Source of the DNA: Sva-07 sp963710625
GTDB lineage: Bacteria; Actinomycetota; Acidimicrobiia; Acidimicrobiales; Ilumatobacteraceae
Length of the DNA stretch: 64,000 bases
NCBI GenBank assembly: GCA_963710625.1
Contig: CAVQBG010000028.1
Location: forward strand, 1 to 64,000
Reading direction: 5' to 3'
The position numbers and the translations under genes were made by a program. This document shows, piece after piece, positions 14,918 to 23,638 of this stretch. Every line of letters starts with the position of its first letter. The stretch's first letter is position 1. Under the pieces are notes generated by a model. That model was not told the DNA's origin and did not search any database. It was given only the letters and a program-made list of their open reading frames with translations.

Positions 14918-15709
14918 ATGTCGACCGAACCCCTGCTCGTCGCCAAGCGCGACGACGGCGTTGCGATCATCTCGACGAACGACAACCCGCTGAACCGCAT
15001 GTCGGTCGCCTACATCGACCTGCTCGAGGAGGTGATCGACGACATCGCCGCCGACGACTCGGTGCGGGCATTCGTGCTCACCGCCGAGGGCACCACCAAC
15101 TTCTCCGTCGGCATGAACCTCAAGGAACTCGGCGGCGCGATGAACGAGCGCGGCGTCGACGCCTTCTTCGACCAGCGATGGAATCTGATCTCGCGCATCG
15201 AGACGATGGGCAAGCCGTCGGTCGCCACGCTGTTCGGTTACTGCCTCGGAGGCGGGCTGGAGCTCCCGCTCGGCTGCACGTTCCGCCTCGCCGCCAGCGA
15301 GGGCGCCTCGATTGGACTTCCCGAGATGGATCTCGGCACCACGCCCGCGTGGGGCGGATCGGCGCGCCTCGCGAAGTGCGTCGGCCGCAACCACGCGCTC
15401 GACATGATCCTGCGGGCGAAGAAGATCACCGGCCCCGAGGCACTGCGGATCGGCCTCGTCAACGAGGTGTGGCCGCTCGCCGAACTCAAGGACCGCGCAA
15501 TCGCACTCGCGGCCGAACTCGCCGCTCAGCCGCGGCTCGCGGTCAAGGCGATGCTCGACGCACTCCACGACAGCGAGGACAAGACCCTCGACGAGCTGCT
15601 CGCCGCCGAACGCGCCGGCGTCCACGCCACCCGGGGAACACCGGACGCCCGCGAAGGCATCCTCGCCTTCCTCGAGAAGCGGCGGCCGGTGTTCAACCAA
15701 CCGTCCTGA
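14918..15709 (+). CDS. Enoyl-CoA hydratase/isomerase (crotonase) family protein
   Basis: 263 residues of crotonase fold. The oxyanion-hole and acid residues are recognisable: GYCLGGGLELPLGCTFRLAA with the first catalytic Glu, and GLPEMDLGTTPAWGGSARL with the second Glu. Both acids are kept, which fits a hydratase. The C-terminal helices (KAMLDALHDSEDKTLDELLA) are usual. An AGCGAGGAGCACC leader precedes the ATG. It appears to stand alone, so the pathway (fatty acid, aromatic or terpenoid degradation) cannot be set. Confidence 0.88.
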   Translation: MSTEPLLVAKRDDGVAIISTNDNPLNRMSVAYIDLLEEVIDDIAADDSVRAFVLTAEGTTNFSVGMNLKELGGAMNERGVDAFFDQRWNLISRIETMGKPSVATLFGYCLGGGLELPLGCTFRLAASEGASIGLPEMDLGTTPAWGGSARLAKCVGRNHALDMILRAKKITGPEALRIGLVNEVWPLAELKDRAIALAAELAAQPRLAVKAMLDALHDSEDKTLDELLAAERAGVHATRGTPDAREGILAFLEKRRPVFNQPS

Positions 15710-15767
15710 TCCCCGGCTGACGCCGTCTCGACCGGTCGGCGTTCGTCGCCTGCGCGACACTGGCGCG

Positions 15768-16316
15768 ATGGCGTACGAGAGCCCGAGCTACGTGGTGGTC
15801 GAGCGGATTGGGCCGGTCGAGATCCGCGACTACGAGGGCTATCTCGCGGCGGAGACCGACGTCGACGGCTCGCTCGAACAGGCCGGCAACGCCGGGTTCC
15901 GAACGCTCGCCCGCTTCATCTTCGGAGCCAACCAGGTGTCACCGGGGCAGAACACGAAGATCGCGATGACGACACCGGTGACCCAGGTGCCGGCCGACGA
16001 CCGCTTCCGAGTGCGGTTCATGATGCCGACGCAGTACACGGCCGAATCGCTCCCCGTCCCCGACGACCCCCACGTGACCATCACCGAGGTCGGCCCACAG
16101 CGACTCGCTGCGATCCGCTACAGCGGCCGGTGGTCGCAAGACAGCCACGACCGTCATCTGGGCGAACTGCGCGAGGTACTGGCGACCAACGGTCGATCGA
16201 CGATCGGCGAGCCGATCTGGGCGCGCTACGACCCGCCGTGGAAACCGTGGTTCCTCCGGCGGAACGAGGTCCTCGTCGAACTGGACGAGCCTCCGTTCGA
16301 CGACCCGCAGCCGTGA
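15768..16316 (+). CDS. SOUL-type haem-binding family protein
   Basis: 182 residues with the SOUL/HEBP pattern: YVVVERIGPVEIRDYEGYLA at the start, then FIFGANQVSPGQNTKIAMTT P VTQVP, FMMPTQYT, and near the end ARYDPPWKPWFLRRNEVLVE. Proteins of this family bind haem or tetrapyrroles in eukaryotes; bacterial roles are poorly known. No export signal. A -10-like GACACT lies six bases before the ATG. Confidence 0.9.
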   Translation: MAYESPSYVVVERIGPVEIRDYEGYLAAETDVDGSLEQAGNAGFRTLARFIFGANQVSPGQNTKIAMTTPVTQVPADDRFRVRFMMPTQYTAESLPVPDDPHVTITEVGPQRLAAIRYSGRWSQDSHDRHLGELREVLATNGRSTIGEPIWARYDPPWKPWFLRRNEVLVELDEPPFDDPQP

Positions 16317-16405
16317 ACCCAGGAGAACCATTGGCAACATCTTGTGGCTGAACCTGAACGAACCGTCGACACCGGCGGGCCACAACCTGGGCGAGTCAGC
16401 GCTCC

Positions 16406-16425
16406 GGCTGAACGTTTGTTCAGCC
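16406..16425 (-). terminator. Hairpin at the end of the lamin-tail reading frame
   Basis: GGCTGAAC (16406-16413) and GTTCAGCC (16418-16425) form a perfect 8-bp stem with a GTTT loop. It overlaps the stop codon of the minus-strand lamin-tail frame and lies 90 bases past the SOUL gene, so it could serve both. There is no clear U-run, so intrinsic termination is likely but not certain. Confidence 0.5.
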
Positions 16426-16803
16426 AGAGTCGCCGTACGACAGCGAGGCGACGATGTCGCCGTTTCGATCGCGGATGAACACGGTGTCGCCGCTGTTGTT
16501 CCACACGGCGCTCCCCGACACGCACCAGTAGCGGGCGGTCTCGTCGTCGGGACCGCAGCCGCTGAACAGGGTCACGTCCGCGCCAGGTTGCAGGCGCAGG
16601 TCGCTGAACGTGTAGCGGTGAGACGATGATTCGTCGGCGACCTCCCAACCGTCGAGAGCGATCGCCTCGGAGCCGGCGTTCGTGAGCCTCACCCACTCGC
16701 CGTTGAGGTTCACGGTGTCGTCGCCCGGTGCGTCGGCGTTGACGTCGATGGCGACACCCCCTCCGACGGGAGCCAGTCGAGATCCTCGACCTTCATTTGT
16801 CAC
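16420..16803 (-). CDS. Lamin-tail-domain protein, probably truncated
   Basis: About 127 residues, nearly all a lamin-tail (LTD) domain: VNLNGEWVRLTNAGSEAIAL then DGWEVADESSSHRYTF and YWCVSGSAVWNNSGDTVFIR. In bacteria this domain normally sits at the C-terminus of exported nucleases or surface proteins. Here no catalytic part or signal peptide precedes it. The only in-frame start nearby is a GTG at 16803; an ATG at 16796 is in another frame. It is most likely the tail of a lost gene or a frameshifted one. Confidence 0.5.
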   Translation of the reverse strand: MTNEGRGSRLAPVGGGVAIDVNADAPGDDTVNLNGEWVRLTNAGSEAIALDGWEVADESSSHRYTFSDLRLQPGADVTLFSGCGPDDETARYWCVSGSAVWNNSGDTVFIRDRNGDIVASLSYGDSG

Positions 16804-16805
16804 AC

Positions 16806-16833
16806 ATCGTAACACCGATGATCGCGACGTCAA
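16806..16833 (-). promoter_or_regulatory. Possible sigma-70-type promoter, minus strand
   Basis: On the minus strand TTGACG (16833-16828) and TACGAT (16811-16806) are separated by 16 bases, a good match to -35/-10 elements, directly before the lamin-tail frame. Transcription would begin around 16799-16797, at the out-of-frame ATG at 16796. This suggests the downstream gene was once expressed and has since shifted frame. Confidence 0.3.
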
Positions 16834-16910
16834 TTGGTCGCATTGCGTTCTCCCGGTTGCTGGTTGCACAGGAGGGAGTCGGTGTCGACCAACCGACGGA
16901 TGGGGTCCAC

Positions 16911-17125
16911 CAGGATCTGGTCGACCTCGACGTGGAGGGACGTGGAGCTCTACCCGTTCGAACCTTTCGCTTCGCGAGTTTGGGCGCTTCGCCACGCAGC
17001 GTCGCCGACGATGCGTGGTACCTCGCCCTCACTGAGCGCCTCGAGGTTGCCCTCGTCACCCTCGATCGCCGGCTGACCCGTACCGCCAACGCTCGATGCG
17101 AGTTCACCTTCCCGCCACTTGACCA
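16911..17125 (+). pseudogene. Frameshifted VapC (PIN) C-terminal remnant
   Basis: Pieces of a PIN toxin C-terminus appear in two frames: LVDLDVE, then VELYPFEPFASRVWALRH one frame over, then back to ADDAWYLALTERLEVALVTL and DRRLTR. The first shift coincides with a 10-base tandem duplication, GACGTGGAGG at 16929-16938 repeated at 16939-16948 with one mismatch. Removing it rejoins the frames. The N-terminal half with the first active-site Asp is absent, and there is no antitoxin. It is a clear pseudogene. Confidence 0.7.
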
Positions 17126-17213
17126 TGGCGCGGCGGCGATCGACCGGGGCCGTTCAACCCCATCCCCGACGAAAGTGAACCCCGCCGGGATCTGAGCGCG
17201 CAGCACCAACCAC

Positions 17214-17263
17214 GTTTGTGTTGCATTCCGGGTGAGCCGCCCCACCCGAATCCTCACGCAAAC
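17214..17263. repeat. 50-bp intergenic palindrome, copy 1
   Basis: Starts GTTTGTG and ends CACGCAAAC, with an inner GGTGAGCC-n-CCACCCGAA core. It has the same 50-base length and layout as five other copies at 53-60 kb. This copy lies between the VapC remnant and the LLM oxidoreductase gene at 17393 and is the most diverged at its left end. Confidence 0.75.
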
Positions 17264-17392
17264 GAGGAGCGGACCCGGACCGGGTCAGTCCGTCACCACA
17301 CGCGGCGCTGAGGAGGGGCCGATGGGAGGAGCGCCCGGTCGACACGGAAGGATGGTCGCCGACGAGCGATCCCCGATGAGGAGTGGTGACAG

Positions 17393-18310
17393 ATGAGAAT
17401 CGGACTGACCGGCGGCGGACGCGACACCGATGCGGTGATCCGCCTTGCGCAACAGGCAGAAGCCGACGGGTTCTCGTCGCTGTGGTTCCCGGGCGCCGTG
17501 CTCGGCGACCCGCTGGTGGCGATCGCGCTCGCCGGGCGGGCGACGTCGACCATCGAGTTCGGCACATCCGTCGTGCAGTCCTACACCTGCCACCCCGTGC
17601 TGCAGGCGAACCGATTCGCGTCGGTCGCCGCGGCGATCGGGACAGCTGGGCGCCTCGCCCTCGGCGTCGGGCCGTCGCACGAGCCGGCGATGCAGCCGAT
17701 CGGGTTCGACTACCGCACGCCGGGACGCCACACCGACGAGTACGTCCAGATCCTCGCCGCGTTGCTGCGCGGTGAGCCGGTCGACGTGGCAGGCGACGAG
17801 TACACCGTCGCCGCCGGACCGCCGGCGTTGGTCGACGGGCAACCGATCCCCGTGCTCGTGAGCGCCCTCGGACCGCGCCTGCTGCGAGTCGCCGGCGAGT
17901 ACGGCGACGGCACCATCCTCTGGATGGCGAACGCGAAGGCGGTGGCCGACCACGTCGCACCCCGCATCACCGCGGCCGCGAACGCCGCCGGGCGACCCGC
18001 GCCACGAATCGTCGCCGGACTCCCCGTCGCCGTGCACGACGACGTCGCCGAGGCCCGCGAGACCGCGGCGCGCGAGTTCGTCGTCTACGGGACGCTGCCG
18101 AACTACCAGCGGATTCTCGCCCACGGCGGCATCTCGTCTCCGGGTGACGCGGCGATCGTCGGCGACGAGGCCGGCGTCGCCGAGCAGATCACCGCCCTGT
18201 TCGAGGCCGGAGCGACCGACTTCTGGGCAGCACCCATGCCCGTCGGCGAGGACCGATCGGCCTCGCGGGCCCGCACGCGCGCGCTGCTGCAGGAGCTCGC
18301 CGCAGCCTGA
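17393..18310 (+). CDS. LLM-class F420-dependent oxidoreductase
   Basis: 305 residues of luciferase-like TIM-barrel: MRIGLTGGGRDTDAVIRLAQ, EADGFSSLWFPG, the TSTIEFGTSVVQSY strand, LALGVGPSHEP and FDYRTPGRHTDEYVQILAAL. This matches the actinobacterial F420-binding group rather than FMN luciferases. A GAGGAGTGGTGACAG leader gives a ribosome-binding site. The C-terminal DEAGVAEQITALFEAGATDF is standard. The substrate is unknown. Confidence 0.9.
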   Translation: MRIGLTGGGRDTDAVIRLAQQAEADGFSSLWFPGAVLGDPLVAIALAGRATSTIEFGTSVVQSYTCHPVLQANRFASVAAAIGTAGRLALGVGPSHEPAMQPIGFDYRTPGRHTDEYVQILAALLRGEPVDVAGDEYTVAAGPPALVDGQPIPVLVSALGPRLLRVAGEYGDGTILWMANAKAVADHVAPRITAAANAAGRPAPRIVAGLPVAVHDDVAEARETAAREFVVYGTLPNYQRILAHGGISSPGDAAIVGDEAGVAEQITALFEAGATDFWAAPMPVGEDRSASRARTRALLQELAAA

Positions 18311-18345
18311 CCGTTCCGGGCCGCGCACATCGCAGACGGTGGTGG

Positions 18346-19884
18346 TCAGACGGTGGTCGCGGCTTGTTCGAGGGCGTCGGAGATGCCGGCTCGGGGACGC
18401 AACGTCCGTTCCGGCATCAGGATCGCCGCGGCCAGGCTGACGATCATCACGCCGGCACACACGAGATAGATCTGTCCGACCCCCGATGCCAGACTCTCGG
18501 TGACGGCCTCGCGGCTCGCTGCCGGAAGGGCGGCGATGTCGGCAGGCTCGCGGATCAGACCCGTCGCGTCGTCGGGGCTGATGCCGAGGCGGGCCGGAAT
18601 CTCGCGCCGGATCGTGGCGTTGAGGATCGTTCCGAACGCCGCCAGACCGATGGCACCGCCGAGCGTGCGAAAGAACATGATCGTCGCGGTGGCGACACCG
18701 AGATCGGAGTACTCCACGGCGTTCTGGGTGGCGATCGACGTCGTCGTGAACACCGCGGCCATGCCGAACCCGGTGGCGATCATCGGCACGATCAGCAACG
18801 CGTACGGCGTCGAACCGGTGATGAAGCTGATGGCGAAGAGACCGGCGGCCGCGATCGAGGACCCCACCACCGGGTACGCCTTGTAGCGGCCGGTCAGCAG
18901 GATCATCCGCCCGATCCCGAACGTGCCGATGGTGACGCCGAGCATCTGCGGGAGCATCCGCAACCCGGACTCCGTGGGCGACACGAACAACGAGTCCTGG
19001 AAGTACAAGGGGAGAAATTGCGCGGCTCCGAACGCGATCGTGCCGGCGCACGCCCCGGCGATGATGCACGTCAGCACCACCCGATTGCCGAACAGGTGCA
19101 GCGGGATCATCGGTTCGACCGCCCGCCGCTCGACGAAGACGAACACCACCACCCCGACGAGGACCGCGCCGAACATGGCGATCACGTGAGGCTCGCTCCA
19201 GCCGTCCTGGCCACCGACCTCCAGTGCGATCATCAGCCCGCCGATGGTCAGCGCCAACAGCAGCGCCCCGGCGACGTCGAGCCGGGCCTTGCGGCGCGGG
19301 AACGGCAGGTCCAGCGCGAAATAGCTGATGACGCTGGCGATCGTGGCGAGCGGCACGTTGATGAAGAAGATCCACGGCCACGTCCAGTTGTCGATGATGA
19401 GCCCGCCGATCAGCGGCCCGAACAACGCCGCACCCACGAAGGCCAACGTGAAGTAGCCGATGTAGCGACCCCGTTCGCGCGGTGGGAGGATGTCGCCGAG
19501 GATGGCGAACGCCAGCGCCTGGATCGCGCCGCCACCCAGACCCTGGACCGCCCGGGCGGCGATCAGTTGGTTCATCGATTGCGAGAATCCGCACAGCAGT
19601 GACCCGACGATGAAGAGCGTCAGCGTCAGCTGGAAGATCATGCGGCGCCCGTAGAGGTCCGACAGCTTCCCCATCAACGGCGTTCCGATCGCGGCGGTGG
19701 CGATGTATGCCGTGCCGACCCAGGCAAAGCTCTCGAAGGCATTGAACTCGCCGGCGATGGTCGGCAGCGCCGTGGCGATGATCGAGATCTCCATCGATGC
19801 CAGCAGCACCGCCAGGATGAGCGCGCCGAGCACCGCCCAGAGGCGGGCGTTGGTCAACCCCGGGACCGACGACTCGCTCACCAT
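18346..19884 (-). CDS. DHA2-type multidrug MFS exporter
   Basis: 512 residues with about 14 predicted membrane helices. Helix 1 LWAVLGALILAVLLASMEIS carries the DHA2 pattern ending near ALPTIAGEF; the loop 2-3 motif is GKLSDLYGRRMIF; motif C lies in FVGAALFGPLIGGLIID. The family (EmrB/QacA) expels drugs by proton antiport. A -10-like TACGTT lies six bases before the ATG, so the message is probably leaderless. No regulator sits beside it. Confidence 0.92.
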   Translation of the reverse strand: MVSESSVPGLTNARLWAVLGALILAVLLASMEISIIATALPTIAGEFNAFESFAWVGTAYIATAAIGTPLMGKLSDLYGRRMIFQLTLTLFIVGSLLCGFSQSMNQLIAARAVQGLGGGAIQALAFAILGDILPPRERGRYIGYFTLAFVGAALFGPLIGGLIIDNWTWPWIFFINVPLATIASVISYFALDLPFPRRKARLDVAGALLLALTIGGLMIALEVGGQDGWSEPHVIAMFGAVLVGVVVFVFVERRAVEPMIPLHLFGNRVVLTCIIAGACAGTIAFGAAQFLPLYFQDSLFVSPTESGLRMLPQMLGVTIGTFGIGRMILLTGRYKAYPVVGSSIAAAGLFAISFITGSTPYALLIVPMIATGFGMAAVFTTTSIATQNAVEYSDLGVATATIMFFRTLGGAIGLAAFGTILNATIRREIPARLGISPDDATGLIREPADIAALPAASREAVTESLASGVGQIYLVCAGVMIVSLAAAILMPERTLRPRAGISDALEQAATTV

Positions 19885-20015
19885 GGACCAAACGTACGCA
19901 CTGCCCGGGACCTGCCGACGAAGCGGGTACGACCGAAGTGGTCAGCCAGATCCGTTCGCGTCGCAGGTGGGTGACCCAACACGCCGAACCCGCTGCGACC
20001 GCGACGGCGCCGGGG

Positions 20016-21002
20016 TCACGTCGGGCAGGTGACGACGGCGGTTCCCTCGGTTTCCTCGGTCAGGTTGGGGTCGCTGTCGGAGGTGTGCTCGAAGGTCCCG
20101 GTGTACGTCACCGTCGACCCGTCGAACGAGAGCCCGTCGGCGGTGCCGCTCGCGGTCGAGATCACGCTCGACCATCGCTCGTCACCGTCGATCACGTACA
20201 CCCCACCGATGACACCGTCGCCATCCGGTCGCACGTCGAACTGCAGTTGCCGATTCTCGGTGGCGAGGTAGTTGATCGTGATGTCGATCGAGTCGGGCGC
20301 AGCCACCTGGCAGATCGTGCTGTCGGCCGCGAACAGCGGGAACGAGAACGCCTCACCCCCGACCTCGAAGCTGGCTGGTTCGATGCCGCAGTTGACCGCC
20401 ACCGTGACCTCGACCGTCGGGGTGTCCATCTCGCCTTCCGACATCGCGATCCGGTCCTGGCGCACGGCCGTGCCCACGTAGCTGAGCGTGTTCGCGTCGT
20501 TGTCGATGCCGAGCTCGCCGTCGAACGGCTGGGCGCTGTACTGGATCCAGCTGTCGGCATCGCCCTCGTCGGAGTCGGCGGTGAACCGGCCGATCCAGCC
20601 ATCGTCGACCCGGTCGGCGTTGAGCGTCATCGAGCCGAACTCACTGTTGACCGCGAGAGCGATCACGTCGTCGGAGAAGGTGCAGCTGAACGAGCCACCG
20701 GTGTCATTGGCGGTGTGGTCGATCGTGCGCCCGTCGACCGTGACCACGGCGTGGCCCGGCTCGGCCGACACGGTGACCGGTCCTGCGGCGAGCGCTCCGG
20801 GAACTGCGCCGGCGGCACCCACGCCGCCACCCGTGTCGTCGTCACCGCGGGTCACGTCACCGGTTGCAGCGTCGTCCTGGTCGGCGACCTCGTCGAACGG
20901 CGATCCGTCACCGAGGCCGCCTCCGCCACCACATCCGACCTGCAGTACGGCCGAGCCCGCGATGGCGAGTGCCGCCCACGCGCCCATGCGAGTGCGTTGC
21001 AT
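20016..21002 (-). CDS. Secreted lipoprotein with LpqH-like repeats
   Basis: 328 residues. The N-terminus MQRTRMGAWAALAIAGSAVL QVGC has a basic start, hydrophobic core and lipobox Cys, followed by a Gly/Asp-rich linker. The body seems to hold two related beta-rich domains, each with a conserved Cys pair: the first opens near VTVDGRTIDHTANDTGG with FSCTF, the second ends near VVTCPT. This resembles the mycobacterial LpqH (19-kDa antigen) pattern, but the similarity is weak and I give it only as a suggestion. A GAGGAGG site precedes the ATG. Confidence 0.65.
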   Translation of the reverse strand: MQRTRMGAWAALAIAGSAVLQVGCGGGGGLGDGSPFDEVADQDDAATGDVTRGDDDTGGGVGAAGAVPGALAAGPVTVSAEPGHAVVTVDGRTIDHTANDTGGSFSCTFSDDVIALAVNSEFGSMTLNADRVDDGWIGRFTADSDEGDADSWIQYSAQPFDGELGIDNDANTLSYVGTAVRQDRIAMSEGEMDTPTVEVTVAVNCGIEPASFEVGGEAFSFPLFAADSTICQVAAPDSIDITINYLATENRQLQFDVRPDGDGVIGGVYVIDGDERWSSVISTASGTADGLSFDGSTVTYTGTFEHTSDSDPNLTEETEGTAVVTCPT

Positions 21003-21148
21003 CGGCGCCTCCTCTCCCCCTCGTCGGAACGTGCCCCTCCTGCGACCGTACCGAACACGCCATGCACGGTCAACGTGCCATCCACCGCCGGACGGTCAGC
21101 GTCGACGCTCATTCCGCATCGGCCGGCAGATCCCATAGGGTCGACCCC

Positions 21149-22114
21149 ATGCGGATCATCGTCGTCGGTGCCGGAGCGGTCGGCGGGGTCGTCGCCGCCA
21201 ACCTCGCGATGGCGGGCACGTCGGTCGTCGCGGTCGCCCGCGGCGAGCACGCGCAAGTGATGCGCGAGTCGGGGCTCCGCTACGAGTCGCCCACCGGCGT
21301 ACGGACCGTCGAACTGCCCGTCGCGACGTCGGTCGGCGAGATCGACGTCACCGATGACGACGTGTTCCTCCTCGGCGTCAAGAGCCAGGACACCGTCGGC
21401 GTGCTGAACGACCTCCGCGCCGCCGGCGTCACCGACCAGCCGATCGTGTGCATGCAGAACGGCGTCGACAACGAACGCCAGGCGCTGCGCCTGTTCCCCA
21501 ACGTGTACGGCATCTGCGTCATGCTCCCCGCCGACCACCTCGCACCCGGCGTCGTGCGCGTCTGGACCGCACCGAGCTCTGGGCTCCTCGACGTCGGCCG
21601 CTACCCCCACGGCATCGACGACCTCAGCGTGCAGCTCGCCGCCACGCTCGAAGCGGCCACGTTCGGATCGATCCCCCGCGACGACATCATGAGCTGGAAG
21701 TACCGCAAGTTGCTGATGAACCTCGGCAACGCCGTCGAAGCGGTGTGCGGCCGGGACGCACGCCTCGGCGAGATGGTGCGGGCCGAAGGCGAGGCGGTAC
21801 TCGCGGCCGCAGGGATCACGGTGATCAGCGCCGAGGACGACCTGGCCCGCCGCGGCGACGCGTTGAAGATCCAGCCCGTCGGCGACGAACCACACCGCGC
21901 CGGAGGATCGTCGTGGCAGAGTCTGCGCCGTGGCACCGGCACGATCGAAACCGACTACCTCACCGGCGAGATCGTGCTGCTCGGCCGGCTCCACGGCGTT
22001 CCGACACCGGCCAACAGCGCGCTGCAGGATGCCGCCGCCGAGATGGCCCGCACCGGCGAACCGCCGGCCTCGCGCACCGTCGACGACGTGCTCCGATCGA
22101 TCGACGCGGCCTGA
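21149..22114 (+). CDS. Ketopantoate reductase (PanE/ApbA family)
   Basis: 321 residues. The NADP-binding start MRIIVVGAGAVGGVVAANLA carries the GxGxxG loop; VKSQDTVGVLNDL and CMQNGVDNERQ hold the conserved Asn; SWKYRKLLMNLGNAVEAVCG contains the catalytic Lys. The C-terminal domain is complete. The reaction is NADPH reduction of 2-dehydropantoate to pantoate, in coenzyme A synthesis, although many family members act on other 2-oxoacids. TAGGGT seven bases before the ATG supports a leaderless start. Confidence 0.85.
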   Translation: MRIIVVGAGAVGGVVAANLAMAGTSVVAVARGEHAQVMRESGLRYESPTGVRTVELPVATSVGEIDVTDDDVFLLGVKSQDTVGVLNDLRAAGVTDQPIVCMQNGVDNERQALRLFPNVYGICVMLPADHLAPGVVRVWTAPSSGLLDVGRYPHGIDDLSVQLAATLEAATFGSIPRDDIMSWKYRKLLMNLGNAVEAVCGRDARLGEMVRAEGEAVLAAAGITVISAEDDLARRGDALKIQPVGDEPHRAGGSSWQSLRRGTGTIETDYLTGEIVLLGRLHGVPTPANSALQDAAAEMARTGEPPASRTVDDVLRSIDAA

Positions 22115-22145
22115 CACCCGAGCGGCGATGGGCGAGACTGACTCG

Positions 22146-22613
22146 GTGCTCGCCCGCCCCGCAATCGTGTTCCTCCTCGTCGGGGCGACGGCCGTCGCAG
22201 CATGCGGCGACGACGATGCTGCGTCGGGTCCGACCCCGTCATCCGCATCCGCATCCGCCCCGACGCCGACGCCGACGCCGACGAGCATCGCGCCCAGCGG
22301 CGACGAGCAGCCATTTCCCGACATCCTCGACGTCGTCGTCATCCCCGAGGGCGACACATTCCGGTTCGACGTCACCGTCTCGTCGCCGTACGACACGCCT
22401 GAGCGGTACGCCGACGCGTGGCGGATCGTCGCCCCGGACGGCACCGAACTCGGCGTGCGCGAGCTCACCCACGACCACGCAGCCGAGCAACCGTTCACGC
22501 GGTCGCTCACCGGCGTCGAGATCCCGCCCGACGTGACGACGGTGACCGTCGAGGGACGCGACCTGGTCAACGGCTGGGGTGGCGACACGTTGACCGTGAC
22601 GATCGAAACGTGA
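22146..22613 (+). CDS. Small lipoprotein
   Basis: 155 residues from the GTG at 22146 (ATG at 22128 adds six residues before the signal). VLARPAIVFLLVGATAVAAC is a lipoprotein signal with the lipidated Cys. A linker of Ser, Ala and repeated Pro-Thr follows, encoded by an iterated CCGACG tract. The C-terminal 100 residues form a small beta domain, FRFDVTVSSPYDTPERYADA and then ITPDVTT-like strands. The GTG has a -10-like GAGACT six bases upstream. The function is unknown. Confidence 0.7.
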   Translation: MLARPAIVFLLVGATAVAACGDDDAASGPTPSSASASAPTPTPTPTSIAPSGDEQPFPDILDVVVIPEGDTFRFDVTVSSPYDTPERYADAWRIVAPDGTELGVRELTHDHAAEQPFTRSLTGVEIPPDVTTVTVEGRDLVNGWGGDTLTVTIET

Positions 22614-22633
22614 CGATCGTCCGCTGAAGTCGG

Positions 22634-23482
22634 CTACCGCGCGTCGGCGAGCGGCGTCGCGTCGGGCGGGATGCGGAGCGCGGTCATCTGCGTCGACTGC
22701 ATCACGAGACGATCCTCGCTGTCCCACGCTTCGCAGATCTCGTCGGCATAGCCATCGTGGATCACCTGGACACGGAACCGCAGCCGCAACGGCCCCGGCG
22801 CCGGGATCGCACGGTTGTAGACGGTGATCGCCAGCGTCGGTACCCACCCCGTCTGCACCACACCGAACGTCGCCGGCGGCATCACGTCGGAGGCGTAGAG
22901 CAACCCGACCGTGTCGAACACGTCGTCAACCTCGTCACGCAGGTACGACCGGAACTCGCCCCCGCCGACAGCCGACGGCCCGTCGGGCGTCATCTGAAAG
23001 CCCGCGTCGGGATCGAACTGCAACGAGATGCCGCGCTCACCGGCCATCGGCGACGGCGCCAGTTCCTCGAGTGGGGGGAACGGGCACGGAGCGATCTCGC
23101 CCCAGAACGGCGCGGTCCCCTCGTGCAGCGTTCCGAGTGTGAACTGAGCACGCACACCCCGAACGCCGTCGACGCCGATCAGCGCGTTGACCTGGCTGGC
23201 GGTCTTGCCGATCCGGTCGATCTCGGTGACGATCTGCGCCGGGCCGAGGTCGGGCGACGAGAGGAACTGCGCCGACGCGGAGATGACGTGCTCGTGCGTC
23301 GAGCCGGCCTCCCGGGCGGCGTCGAGCGCGGCCCGACCGAGACAGGCGAGCATGTAGCCACCGTTCGGCTTCGAGCCCATGATCGCGTACTCGTCGACGA
23401 GCTCGACGTCGTACTGCCCGCGCCCGGCGGCGTCAAGGCCGCGCAGGACGATCGAGGTCGCCGTTTCGAAGGTGGTGGTCAT
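22634..23482 (-). CDS. TesB-like acyl-CoA thioesterase
   Basis: 282 residues with a double hot-dog layout: an N-terminal half with GSKPNGGYMLACLGRAALDA and ISASAQFLSSPDLGPAQIVT, and a C-terminal half with LLYASDVMPPATFG and VYNRAIPAPGPLRLRFRVQV. This fits the 4HBT_3 type of acyl-CoA thioesterase that frees fatty acids from CoA. No signal peptide. It stands alone on its strand between a lipoprotein gene and a flavoprotein gene. Confidence 0.82.
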   Translation of the reverse strand: MTTTFETATSIVLRGLDAAGRGQYDVELVDEYAIMGSKPNGGYMLACLGRAALDAAREAGSTHEHVISASAQFLSSPDLGPAQIVTEIDRIGKTASQVNALIGVDGVRGVRAQFTLGTLHEGTAPFWGEIAPCPFPPLEELAPSPMAGERGISLQFDPDAGFQMTPDGPSAVGGGEFRSYLRDEVDDVFDTVGLLYASDVMPPATFGVVQTGWVPTLAITVYNRAIPAPGPLRLRFRVQVIHDGYADEICEAWDSEDRLVMQSTQMTALRIPPDATPLADAR

Positions 23483-23638
23483 CGGAATCCTCGGAGGGTG
23501 GGGGTCGAGATCGTGCACCGCTGCGCGACGATCGCACGAGGGTAGCGACGAGAGGTCGGGCTGGTCAGATCGCACGACCGCTCGGGCGGCACAGCACCGA
23601 GGCCGCGCTCGGACGCGTTGCGAGCAGCGAGTTCCGGT

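Noticed and set aside
16797..17195. Intact VapC gene in this open frame
   Set aside because: Only the C-terminal PIN part is homologous and it changes frame twice; the N-terminal active-site Asp is missing.
17285..19891. An 868-codon minus-strand frame overlapping the MFS and LLM genes
   Set aside because: It crosses two genes that have clear family motifs in other frames; its translation is Arg/His-rich noise.
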